Source of the DNA: Trebonia sp.
GTDB taxonomy: Bacteria; Actinomycetota; Actinomycetes; Streptosporangiales; Streptosporangiaceae
DNA length: 12,102 bases
NCBI GenBank assembly: GCA_030043595.1
Contig: JASHXJ010000005.1
Coordinates: 1 to 12,102 of the forward strand
Direction: 5' to 3'
Under the pieces are notes generated by a model. The model was not told the DNA's origin and did not search any database. It worked only from the letters and a program-made list of their open reading frames with translations. The position numbers and the translations under genes are program-made. Positions 5,559 to 11,298 of this stretch are shown here, one piece after another (the first letter of the stretch is position 1; each line of letters begins with the position of its first letter).

Positions 5559-5608
5559 CGCCCACCCGGCGGTGGCCGGCTGTTCGCCGGCGATTCGCCG
5601 GGTGGGCG
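5559..5608. terminator. Bidirectional nested-hairpin terminator between bldD and the HEPN gene
   Basis: A perfect 13-bp inverted repeat, CGCCCACCCGGCG (5559-5571) with its complement at 5596-5608, encloses a second 6-bp stem, GCCGGC (5575-5580 and 5586-5591) with a TGTTC loop. It fills the 59-bp gap between the convergent stops of bldD (5551) and the HEPN gene (5611). There is no T-run, as is common for actinomycete terminators. It can fold in either transcript. Confidence 0.8.
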
Positions 5609-5610
5609 TC

Positions 5611-6177
5611 TCAGCTGGCGGACCTGAGCGGGAGCTGGAGCTGACTGTCCACGCCCAGCGCCCGCTCGGCCACCGACAGGAACGTCCCCGCGTCCCTGAG
5701 CAAGTCCTCGGCCTCGCGCGCGGTGGCCGCGCGCGGCAGGCCTGCCTCAGCCGCGGCGCGCTTGGCGGCGCTCGCCGCGAAGAACGCGGCCCACTCGGTG
5801 AGCGTGGGCTCCACCTGGGGAAGCAGTTCCCACACGCTGCGCGGCCGCCTGCGGCGGCTGCCGGTGCCGGGTTCTCCCCTGGCCGCGACGATCGCCGCCG
5901 CCGCGCGCAGCGCGGCCAGGTGCGCGCCGATGTACCGGGTGCCCGGATCGCGTTCCGCGCCGGCCTCGGCCAGGCCCCGTCGCGCGGTCTCCAGCAGGTT
6001 CAGCACGGTCGCGGAGACCAGCGGCCGCGGCCCGGTCAGCGCCGGCTGCGCCGGCTGCCCATGATGCGCCGGTTGCACGGGATACCCTCCCCTGTCTAGC
6101 GCGGGCACGTCGTCGCCAGATCCCGCGCCAGCCCGCGTTGGCACCTCATTGCCTATCGCTGTCAGCGTGCTGATCAT
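5611..6177 (-). CDS. SAV_6107-type HEPN domain protein
   Basis: The conserved core (SVWELLPQVEPTLTEWAAFF, then helices rich in Ala) is what I recognise as the actinobacterial SAV_6107 HEPN family. HEPN domains are all-helical and often act as RNases through an Rx4-6H motif; here RYIGAH at residues 81-86 fits Rx4H at the start of a long helix. Whether this family cleaves RNA is not established to my knowledge. ATG at 6177 is chosen because GGAG lies 8 nt upstream; the in-frame GTG at 6186 overlaps that site. The first ~50 residues are low-complexity (Gly, Pro, Gln, Ala) and probably disordered. No signal peptide or membrane segment is seen. The gene stands alone, convergent with bldD. A near-perfect SOS box and several hairpins lie upstream, suggesting DNA-damage control. 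Confidence 0.8.
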   Translation of the reverse strand: MISTLTAIGNEVPTRAGAGSGDDVPALDRGGYPVQPAHHGQPAQPALTGPRPLVSATVLNLLETARRGLAEAGAERDPGTRYIGAHLAALRAAAAIVAARGEPGTGSRRRRPRSVWELLPQVEPTLTEWAAFFAASAAKRAAAEAGLPRAATAREAEDLLRDAGTFLSVAERALGVDSQLQLPLRSAS

Positions 6178-6211
6178 GGTCGTCACTCCTTCAACTCTGC
6201 GCCGCGGCCAA

Positions 6212-6297
6212 TCCCGTCACGGGAGATCTGGCCGGGCGAAGCGCTTCCCCACGCTCCGCCCGGCCAGCGGCCGGCCGCCGGGGGTCACGGCGGCCGG
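6212..6297. other. Three successive inverted repeats in the HEPN gene leader
   Basis: Between the SOS box and the HEPN start lie three perfect inverted repeats. They are TCCCGT-C-ACGGGA (6212-6224), CTGGCCGGGCG paired with 6257-6267 (11-bp arms at 6228-6238, 18-nt loop) and CCGGCCGCC paired with 6289-6297 (9-bp arms at 6271-6279, 9-nt loop). The second and third would make strong stems in a transcript from either strand. They may be a structured 5' leader of the HEPN mRNA, terminators for something not seen, or operators. The rest of the 6187-6489 gap holds the SOS box and no credible gene. Confidence 0.55.
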
Positions 6298-6312
6298 AGT
6301 TCGCCACTCCCA

Positions 6313-6342
6313 TATTCGAACACAGGTTCGTTGCAATGTCCA
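6313..6342 (-). promoter_or_regulatory. Candidate HEPN gene promoter overlapping the SOS box
   Basis: On the minus strand TGGACA (6342-6337, five of six bases of the -35 consensus) is followed after 18 bp by GAATAT (6318-6313). The SOS box occupies the spacer and the start of this -10. An alternative pairing is TTGCAA (6336-6331), 16 bp, TATGGG (6314-6309). Both place LexA across the promoter. The -10 matches are weak, so the exact promoter is uncertain. Confidence 0.35.
6316..6331. promoter_or_regulatory. SOS (LexA) box
   Basis: TCGAACACAGGTTCGT matches the actinobacterial and Gram-positive LexA palindrome TCGAAC-N4-GTTCGA at 11 of 12 specified bases, and the central GAAC-N4-GTTC is perfect. 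It lies 138 bp upstream of the HEPN ATG on the minus strand and 161 bp upstream of the GNAT start on the plus strand. The overlap with minus-strand promoter-like sequences makes the HEPN gene the likelier target. Confidence 0.7.
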
Positions 6343-6492
6343 GCCCATTTGCTGACACGTTCGAAGTTACACGCAGGGTCTGACATTCTGTATCCCCGTC
6401 GGCGGCGGCGGGTGCGACGCCGGGTCACACGGTGAGGTAGCCGGAACCGAGCCGACGGGCCACACCAGGCAGCGTCCCGTAAGCTGGCGGTG

Positions 6493-7113
6493 ATGATGCA
6501 GACGGTCACATTCAGCGAGCTCGCGCCCGCCGAGTTCCGGCGCGGGATCGACCGGTTCGTCGCCGTGTACACGGCGGCCATGAACCCGCCGGAACGGATG
6601 CTCTCCGGGCGGGATGCGATCCTGGACCGGCACGCGGCCAATCCCGGGTTCCGCGCGCTGGCGGCGGCCGCCGGGCCAGTGCTCGCCGGGTTCACCTACG
6701 GCTTCCACGGGGCGCCAGGCCAGTGGTGGCACGATACGGTCGCCGGGGCGCTCGCCCTGTCCCCCCCGCCGGGGGCGGCCGCCTGGCTCACCGACTCGTT
6801 CGAGGTCGCCGAGCTGCACGTGCTGCCCGCTTACCAGGGTGCCGGGATTGGCCGGGAGCTGCTGCTGCGGCTCACCGCGGGCCGGTCCGAGCGCACGGCC
6901 GTGCTGTCGACCGCGGACGCGGAATCGCGCGCCCGGCGGCTGTACCGGCGGGTCGGGTTCACCGACCTGCTGACCGGGTTCCGGTTCTCCGGCGGCGAGC
7001 CGCCCTACGCGGTGATGGGTGCCACGCTGCCGCTGCGCGCGGTGGCGGAACCGGATGCCCCGCGCCCGGCGCCGCCGCCGTCGCCGCGCTCGCCCAGGCC
7101 GAGCAGCTGGTAG
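6493..7113 (+). CDS. GNAT-family N-acetyltransferase
   Basis: This is a probable acetyl-CoA-dependent N-acetyltransferase of unknown substrate. The acetyl-CoA-binding motif A is clear: VAELHVLPAYQGAGIGRELL, with Q/RxxGxG/A as QGAGIG near residues 115-120, followed by the Tyr-containing ARRLYRRVGF typical of motif B. The length (206 residues) is long for a single GNAT. The last ~25 residues are a Pro/Arg/Ser tail read from DNA that is antisense to the end of metF. GTG at 6490, ATG at 6493 and ATG at 6496 are in frame and no good ribosome binding site is visible. TAAGCT at 6480-6485 could be a -10 for a leaderless mRNA starting at 6493. By neighbourhood it resembles mycobacterial Rv2170, a GNAT reported to acetylate isocitrate dehydrogenase, but orthology is inferred from position only. 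Confidence 0.85.
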   Translation: MMQTVTFSELAPAEFRRGIDRFVAVYTAAMNPPERMLSGRDAILDRHAANPGFRALAAAAGPVLAGFTYGFHGAPGQWWHDTVAGALALSPPPGAAAWLTDSFEVAELHVLPAYQGAGIGRELLLRLTAGRSERTAVLSTADAESRARRLYRRVGFTDLLTGFRFSGGEPPYAVMGATLPLRAVAEPDAPRPAPPPSPRSPRPSSW

Positions 7114-8063
7114 ATCTGCCTGGTCGCGCGCGACCAGTTGAGCGTGTAGAAATGCAGGCCGGGGGCGCCCTCGGCGAGCAGCCGCGCCGACAGCCCGGCG
7201 GCGTACTCAACGCCGATCTCGCGGACGTGCGCCGGGTCCCCGTCTGCTTTCCGCAGCCGGTCAAGCAGGTCGGCGGGCACCTTGCAGCCGCCGAGCTGCA
7301 GGGCGCGGTCGATCACCCGCAGGCTGGTGACCGGCATGATGCCCGGGATGATCGGAACGTCGCAGCCGCCGGCGGCGACCCGGTCCCGCAGCCGCAGGTA
7401 ATCCTCGGCGTAGAAGAACATCTGGGTGATCGCGAAGTCCGCTCCGGCGCGGCACTTCGCTATGAAGTGCGCGGTGTCTGTCTCCGCGTCCGGCGAGCGG
7501 GGGTGCAGCTCGGGGAACGCGGCGACGCCCACGCAGAACTCGCCGGACGACTTGACCAGCCGGACAAGCTCGCGGGCGTGCCTGAGTCCCTTGGGGTGCG
7601 CGACCCACGGGGCGTTCGGGTCGCCGGGCGGGTCACCCCTGAGCGCGAGGACGTTGCGCACGCCCACGTCGGCGTAGCAGCCGATCACGTGCCGCAGCTC
7701 CTGGACGGAGTGGCTGACCGCGGTGAGGTGCCCGACCGGGGTCAGCGAGGTCTGCGCGGCGATCCGTCCGGTCACCCGGACAGTGCGGTCCCTGGTAGAG
7801 CCGCCCGCCCCGTACGTCACGGAGACGAACGTTGGCTTCAGCGGCTCGAGCTGCCGGATGGCGCGCCACAGCTGCTGCTCTTCCAGCTGCGTCTTGGGCG
7901 GCATGAACTCGAACGAGTACGACCGCTGGCCGGCCCTGAGCAGGTCGGAGATCAGCGGCGACCGGCGAGCCCTGGCCGCGGTGGCGCGCGGGGTACTGGC
8001 GCCCGCGCCCCGCGGCGCGGTGCTGCTGACGACGAGCTGGGGACGGCGAGGTCGCGGCGGCAT
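7005..8063 (-). CDS. metF: Methylenetetrahydrofolate reductase (MTHFR)
   Basis: MetF reduces 5,10-methylene-THF to 5-methyl-THF for methionine synthesis, using FAD. With the start at 8063 it has 352 residues. The TIM-barrel motifs are SYSFEFMPPKT (catalytic Glu52; the usual second Phe is Met), VTYGAGGS (82-89), HLTA (112-115), ALRGDP (140-145) and FAITQMFF (210-217). The frame is open back to a GTG at 8108, but the codons between 8108 and 8063 lack the G/C third-base bias. TATGCT (8076-8071) sits 7 nt before the ATG at 8063 like the -10 of a leaderless mRNA. About 36 residues precede the conserved fold. The last ~30 residues (Gly/Ala/Ser-rich) lie entirely in a 109-bp overlap with the convergent GNAT gene. 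The family assignment is secure; the start is not. Confidence 0.94.
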   Translation of the reverse strand: MPPRPRRPQLVVSSTAPRGAGASTPRATAARARRSPLISDLLRAGQRSYSFEFMPPKTQLEEQQLWRAIRQLEPLKPTFVSVTYGAGGSTRDRTVRVTGRIAAQTSLTPVGHLTAVSHSVQELRHVIGCYADVGVRNVLALRGDPPGDPNAPWVAHPKGLRHARELVRLVKSSGEFCVGVAAFPELHPRSPDAETDTAHFIAKCRAGADFAITQMFFYAEDYLRLRDRVAAGGCDVPIIPGIMPVTSLRVIDRALQLGGCKVPADLLDRLRKADGDPAHVREIGVEYAAGLSARLLAEGAPGLHFYTLNWSRATRQIYQLLGLGERGDGGGAGRGASGSATARSGSVAPITA

Positions 8064-8140
8064 GTGGTCAAGCATAACCTGCAAACCCGTTTCCTGTGAT
8101 CCGGCCACAAGAAAATCTCGCTGCGCGGCGCATGCTGCGC

Positions 8141-8170
8141 GGCGCTAGCGCCCCATGGGGCGCTAGCGCC
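8141..8170. terminator. 30-bp perfect palindrome downstream of the Rv2175c homologue
   Basis: The segment is its own reverse complement over 30 bp; the left half is GGCGCTAGCGCCCCA. In RNA it folds as a 13-bp stem with a CATG loop. It lies 42 bp beyond the stop of the minus-strand DNA-binding gene and 78 bp before the metF start, so it can terminate transcription before metF. A T-rich stretch (ATTTTCTT) follows on the minus strand after ~30 nt, too far for a classical terminator. A 10-bp direct repeat, CTGCGCGGCG, occurs beside it at 8121-8130 and 8135-8144. An operator is the alternative. Confidence 0.6.
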
Positions 8171-8211
8171 GTTGTGAGAATTTAAGTGTCGGCTGGGAGG
8201 ATGCTGTCCGG

Positions 8212-8574
8212 TCAGAACGCCAGTGCCTGAGCGCGGCGGTTGACCTCGGTGCCCCGGTGCTTGTACAGCGCCTCGATCGGCGTCCCGGGCAGCGTCTCGT
8301 CGGCCGTGAACAGCCAGCGCAGCGCTTCCTCGTCGTCGAACCCGCAGTCGAACAACACGGTCAGCGTCCCGCACAGGCCCTTGACGATCTGCGGGCCGTC
8401 AAGGAAGGCGGCCGGCACGCCGCGCTCCCCGGCTGGCCGGGCGACGGCGAGCAGCTTGCGGTCGCGGAGCAGTTGCTTCACACGGCTGGAGGGGACGCCG
8501 AGCCTTGCGGCTACCTCGGGGAGTGACAGCCATTCACCGACGAGGGAATCGGTCGCTGGGTCTATCTGTGCCAC
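8212..8574 (-). CDS. Rv2175c-type helix-turn-helix DNA-binding protein
   Basis: The 120-residue product resembles the Rv2175c family of actinobacteria. It has a winged helix-turn-helix at ~16-45 (WLSLPEVAARLGVPSSRVKQ), then a domain with VPAAFLDG (53-60), VKGLCGTLTVL (64-74), DDEEALRWLFT (80-90) and the family ending RRAQALAF. In M. tuberculosis Rv2175c binds DNA and is a substrate of the kinase PknL, encoded next to it. GTG at 8574 is preferred: GGGAG lies 9 nt upstream, the N terminus then matches what I recall for streptomycete members, and upstream codons lack G/C bias. GTG at 8616 would give 134 residues. Here the gene is separated from the PknL-like kinase by three minus-strand genes. 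Its own targets cannot be read from the sequence. Confidence 0.88.
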   Translation of the reverse strand: MAQIDPATDSLVGEWLSLPEVAARLGVPSSRVKQLLRDRKLLAVARPAGERGVPAAFLDGPQIVKGLCGTLTVLFDCGFDDEEALRWLFTADETLPGTPIEALYKHRGTEVNRRAQALAF

Positions 8575-8705
8575 GAGTCCAATCTCCCACGCACCGGCCG
8601 TTTCCAAACCAGCCACATTTCATTCAATAGGGCGTATGCCCCGTTCTTCCGCTTCCGAGGCCTTCCGCGCGAGCGGTGCGGCCCGTGCGGGCGCGGGCAG
8701 CCCGC

Positions 8706-9101
8706 CTAGCCGTTCGCTGCCTCCTGCCCGGGAAGCTCCAGGCGTTCCCGCCACACCGCCGCCCGGCCGGTCAGCCAGTCCGCGGTGGCCGCCAGTCCTT
8801 CTGGCCGGACGCTGAACAGCACCTCGCGCCCGGCCCGGCGCCTGCTGACCAGGCTCGAGTCCTCGAGCACGGCCAGGTGCTGCACCACCGCCTGTCGGGA
8901 GACCGGCAGCCTGGCCGCGAGGCTGCTCGCGCTGCAGCCGGGGGTTCGCCCGAGCAGCTCAAGCAATTCCCTGCGCCGCGGGTCGGCGAGGGCGGCGAAC
9001 ACCCGGTCCGCGTCGACGGCCGCGTTCCTTGCGCTTGCCGCCGCATGGTCGACGGCGGTCTGGTCTTCGCCCACCCAGGCTCGCTGGATCGCGCTGGTCA
9101 C
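8706..9101 (-). CDS. ArsR-family transcriptional regulator
   Basis: A winged helix-turn-helix regulator of 131 residues: AALADPRRRELLELL (36-50), the recognition helix region SRQAVVQHLAVLE (68-80) and the wing RRRAGREVLFSV (87-98). These are the marks of ArsR proteins that pair with SRPBCC genes. The metal-binding ELCVCDL motif of arsenic sensors is absent, and Cys57 is the only cysteine, so it is not a classical metal sensor. GTG at 9101 overlaps the stop of the upstream SRPBCC gene as GTGA; the first ~30 residues are unlike the family and the real start could be further in. It is cotranscribed as the second gene of the pair and probably represses its own operon. Confidence 0.88.
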   Translation of the reverse strand: MTSAIQRAWVGEDQTAVDHAAASARNAAVDADRVFAALADPRRRELLELLGRTPGCSASSLAARLPVSRQAVVQHLAVLEDSSLVSRRRAGREVLFSVRPEGLAATADWLTGRAAVWRERLELPGQEAANG

Positions 9102-9532
9102 CGCCCCTGCTCGGCGCGGCTTCGCAGGCCAGCCATCTCGTACTGCCAGCCGCCTGTGTTGCCCTTCCACTCGTCCTCGCGCAGCGCGTCCGGCAGCTCG
9201 AGCGATGCGAACCCGCTCTCCACGACCGTCACGCCGATCTCGTCCCCCACCGGGCGGACGTAGAACTCGATCAGGGTGGCCGTGCCCTGCGCGGGCGCGG
9301 CGCCGCCGAAGCCGCTCGCCCAGCGGAACGAGACGTAGCCCTGGGGCTCGACGCGGACGACATCGATGACGTACGGCCGGTGGTCATCGCCGTACTCGAC
9401 CGTCACCCGTCCCGGGCCGCGGGCCGGCTCCGCCTTGCTGCCGGGCAGCCACCAGCCGGGCCTCGTGACCAGTTGCCACACCGTGTCCTGTGTCGCCCGC
9501 ACGGTGACCCGCTGTTCGATACGGTCTTCCAT
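9098..9532 (-). CDS. SRPBCC (AHSA1-like) domain protein
   Basis: A 144-residue START/SRPBCC-superfamily protein. It begins with the typical EDRIEQRVTVRATQDTVWQL, then a strand-rich core (YVSFRWASGF at 85-94, ATLIEFYV at ~105-112) and a C-terminal helix ending WQYEMAGLRSRA. AHSA1-like members form a hydrophobic ligand pocket; many are encoded beside an ArsR regulator, but the ligands are mostly unknown. ATG at 9532 has a strong purine tract (GGGAGGGG) 4 nt upstream. It overlaps arsR by GTGA. The more usual order is the regulator first; here the SRPBCC gene leads. A possible -10, TATATG on the minus strand at ~9614-9619, has no good -35. Confidence 0.88.
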   Translation of the reverse strand: MEDRIEQRVTVRATQDTVWQLVTRPGWWLPGSKAEPARGPGRVTVEYGDDHRPYVIDVVRVEPQGYVSFRWASGFGGAAPAQGTATLIEFYVRPVGDEIGVTVVESGFASLELPDALREDEWKGNTGGWQYEMAGLRSRAEQGR

Positions 9533-9582
9533 GAAGCCCCTCCCTCGCTCCCGGACGGATTCTGCGAGCCAAGTCTGGTACA

Positions 9583-9609
9583 GGCGTCAACGAGGCGCAA
9601 TTCGACGCT
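9583..9609. promoter_or_regulatory. Possible ArsR operator
   Basis: AGGCGTC (9582-9588) and GACGCTT (9604-9610) are inverted with six of seven matches and a 15-bp gap, 51-77 bp upstream of the SRPBCC start. ArsR proteins bind imperfect inverted repeats in their own promoters, and this is the best one in the gap apart from the palindromic element. Chance is a real alternative. Confidence 0.25.
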
Positions 9610-9642
9610 TGCACATATAGCCACGGAGGCGGGCTAACGCCA

Positions 9643-9732
9643 TCTTTGTATGCATTCCGCACGACATAACGGGGCAAATCGGGCGGAAAAGTGGTCGGGG
9701 CGCATACAAGGCCAACAGGAGTTACTGGTGTG
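9643..9732 (+). repeat. Palindromic intergenic element, copy 2
   Basis: This is the second copy of the element at 247-336, in the same orientation, ungapped, with 72 of 90 identical bases. The stem is 9644-9659 with 9696-9711: 16 positions with one true mismatch and three T/G oppositions that would pair in plus-strand RNA. Nine of the 18 differences between the copies fall in the 26-bp loop region; the right arm and its flank (31 of 34 bases) are best conserved. As in copy 1, it lies ~110 bp upstream of a minus-strand start codon (SRPBCC gene at 9532) and downstream of another minus-strand gene. The remaining gap up to 9835 shows no credible gene. Confidence 0.85.
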
Positions 9733-9835
9733 GCCGTCAGCGGCCGCGGCGAAGGCGGCCTTGCCTGCATCGCGCGGGCGCCAGTGGCGAGTGAGGCCTG
9801 GGAGGTGCGCGGGGCTGATGGAGTCGCGTCGGCTG

Positions 9836-11131
9836 CTAAGCGGCGGCGTCGTGCAGCGGGATCGCTGGGTCGGCCAGGCGGGCGACGTCCACTTCCGCGC
9901 CGACGGCGATCAGGCGGCGGGCCTGGACCAGGTCGCGGGGGCGGTTCACTGTCAGGACCGCGGTCAGCCGGGCACTGGCCGCCGCGGCGCCGGACTGGCC
10001 GGAACCGGACGGGCCGGCAGGAGACTGGCCGGAACCGGACGGGGCGGCAGGAGACTGGCCGGAACCGGACGGGGCGGGACCAGGCGGGGGGGCGCTGGAC
10101 AGCCAGCAGGCCGACCAGGTCGCGGATTGCGGGTCGCCGCGCCAGATGAGGCGGTCGGCGGGGGCGTGGTGGCCCGCGTACTGCAGCATCCGGCCGAACT
10201 GCTCAGACCAGAAGTAGGGGACCGGGTCGTACACCTCGCTGCCGCCGAGGACGTTGGCGGCGGCCACCTCCGGGGCACGCAGCGCGTTGTCCCAGTGCTC
10301 CACGCGCAGTCTCGTGCCGAACCGCGGCGACTCGAAGGCGGCGCAGTCCCCCGCCGCGTAGACGCCGGGGAGCGACGCGCGCAGGCCGGAGTCGACGGCG
10401 ACGCCGTTGTCCAGCGTCACGCCAGAGCCGGCCAGCCAGGCTACGGCGGGCCGCACTCCGACGGCCGTGACCACCTCGTCGGCCGCCAGCCAGCCACCGC
10501 CGGCGAGCGCGAGGCCGCCGTGCTCGACGGATTCGACCGCGGTGCCGGTGCGCAGCTCGACTCCGGCTCGCTCGTACCAGGGGGCGGTACGCGATCCTGC
10601 CTCGGGACCGAGAGCGGCGGCGAGCGGCGCCCGGGCGGCCTCGGCGACCGTGACCTGGCAGCCCGCCGCCGCGGCCGCGGTCGCCAGTTCGGCGCCGATC
10701 CAGCCGGCGCCGACGATCGCCAGCCGCAGGCCGGGCCGGAACAGGCCACGCAGCGCGAGCGCGTCGTCGAGGGTGCGCAGGAACCGCTGCGGCCCAGGAC
10801 CGGGCAGCGCGACGGGAACGGAGCCGGTGGCGACGACAAGACAGTCAAATGAGTGTTTATCGTGATTCGTCACGACAGCGGCCCCGGCCAGGCCGATCGC
10901 GGTCTCGCCCGGGCGGAAGGCGGCGTCCAGGGCCGTGAAGTCCGCGTGCAGCGACGGGTCGACGCCCTCGGTGAGCACCTTCTTCGACAGCGGGGGCCGG
11001 TCGTAGGGCGGCCGGTTTTCCGCGCCGACCAGCGTGATCCGGCCGGCGTAGCCGCGCGCCCGCAGCGCCTGCACTGTCCGCAGCCCGGCCAGGCCCGCGC
11101 CAGTAACCAGGGTGCGTTCGGGATGAACCAT
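9836..11131 (-). CDS. NAD(P)H:ferredoxin/rubredoxin-type FAD oxidoreductase
   Basis: This flavoprotein reductase probably passes electrons from NAD(P)H to a ferredoxin or rubredoxin partner, which is not in the window. The 431 residues contain an N-terminal FAD Rossmann motif VTGAGLAGLR (9-18, where VGAG is usual), RPPLSKKVL (45-53), VVATGS (99-104), the NAD-binding VGAGWIGAEL (140-149), the FAD motif GVYAAGDCA (256-264) and a C-terminal reductase domain (RVEHWDNALR, YDPVPYFWSEQFG). ATG at 11131 is chosen because the preceding 56 codons are Arg/Pro-rich and unlike the family; only a weak GGA precedes it. Residues ~350-387 form a Pro/Ser/Gly insertion encoded by a 30-bp tandem repeat. It is divergent from the kinase gene. 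Family assignment is firm, physiological partner unknown. Confidence 0.92.
   Translation of the reverse strand: MVHPERTLVTGAGLAGLRTVQALRARGYAGRITLVGAENRPPYDRPPLSKKVLTEGVDPSLHADFTALDAAFRPGETAIGLAGAAVVTNHDKHSFDCLVVATGSVPVALPGPGPQRFLRTLDDALALRGLFRPGLRLAIVGAGWIGAELATAAAAAGCQVTVAEAARAPLAAALGPEAGSRTAPWYERAGVELRTGTAVESVEHGGLALAGGGWLAADEVVTAVGVRPAVAWLAGSGVTLDNGVAVDSGLRASLPGVYAAGDCAAFESPRFGTRLRVEHWDNALRAPEVAAANVLGGSEVYDPVPYFWSEQFGRMLQYAGHHAPADRLIWRGDPQSATWSACWLSSAPPPGPAPSGSGQSPAAPSGSGQSPAGPSGSGQSGAAAASARLTAVLTVNRPRDLVQARRLIAVGAEVDVARLADPAIPLHDAAA
9993..10077. repeat. 30-bp tandem repeat inside the oxidoreductase gene
   Basis: Units start at 9993, 10023 and 10053 with GACTGGCCGGAACCGGACGG. Units 1 and 2 differ at one base of 30; unit 3 matches unit 2 for its first 25 bases. 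Translated on the minus strand they give three PSGSGQS blocks joined by PAA/PAG, a flexible linker in the C-terminal reductase domain. The period is a multiple of three, so copy-number changes keep the frame. It looks like a recent in-frame duplication. Confidence 0.9.
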
Positions 11132-11284
11132 GACGTCCAAGGGTACGGCGCGGCAGCCTGGCGGGGACCGGGGGCGGAGCGGGGCGGTGGCCGGCGGCGC
11201 GGGGAGCGGCGGGCGGCGCCGCAGCGGAGCGCGACGCGGTGCTGTCAAAATGATTAACGGCATAAAGTTCCCTGGACGTGGCCG

Positions 11285-11290
11285 TAAAAT
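11285..11290 (+). promoter_or_regulatory. Candidate -10 box of a leaderless kinase mRNA
   Basis: TAAAAT (five of six matches to TATAAT) ends 8 nt before the kinase ATG at 11299, so transcription would begin at or next to the start codon. No Shine-Dalgarno sequence is present. The -35 region is weak. The 11132-11298 divergent gap is A+T-richer at 11241-11290. It also has a perfect TTGACA on the minus strand (11248-11243), without a matching -10 for the oxidoreductase. Confidence 0.45.
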
Positions 11291-11298
11291 CGTCGGCA

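Noticed and set aside
6395..6459. CCCGTCGGC/GCCGACGGG inverted repeat upstream of the GNAT gene
   Set aside because: A 9-bp match with a 47-nt gap is easily found by chance in G+C-rich DNA; no context supports it.
6723..8099. 458-codon plus-strand frame over GNAT and metF
   Set aside because: Shadow of GNAT in another frame and antisense of metF; both real genes have clear motifs.
9650..10852. 400-codon plus-strand frame over the oxidoreductase
   Set aside because: Antisense of a gene with intact FAD and NAD motifs; its Gly/Arg repeats come from the 30-bp tandem repeat.
11243..11248. Perfect TTGACA on the minus strand upstream of the oxidoreductase
   Set aside because: No acceptable -10 hexamer lies 16-18 bp downstream, so it was not listed as a promoter.
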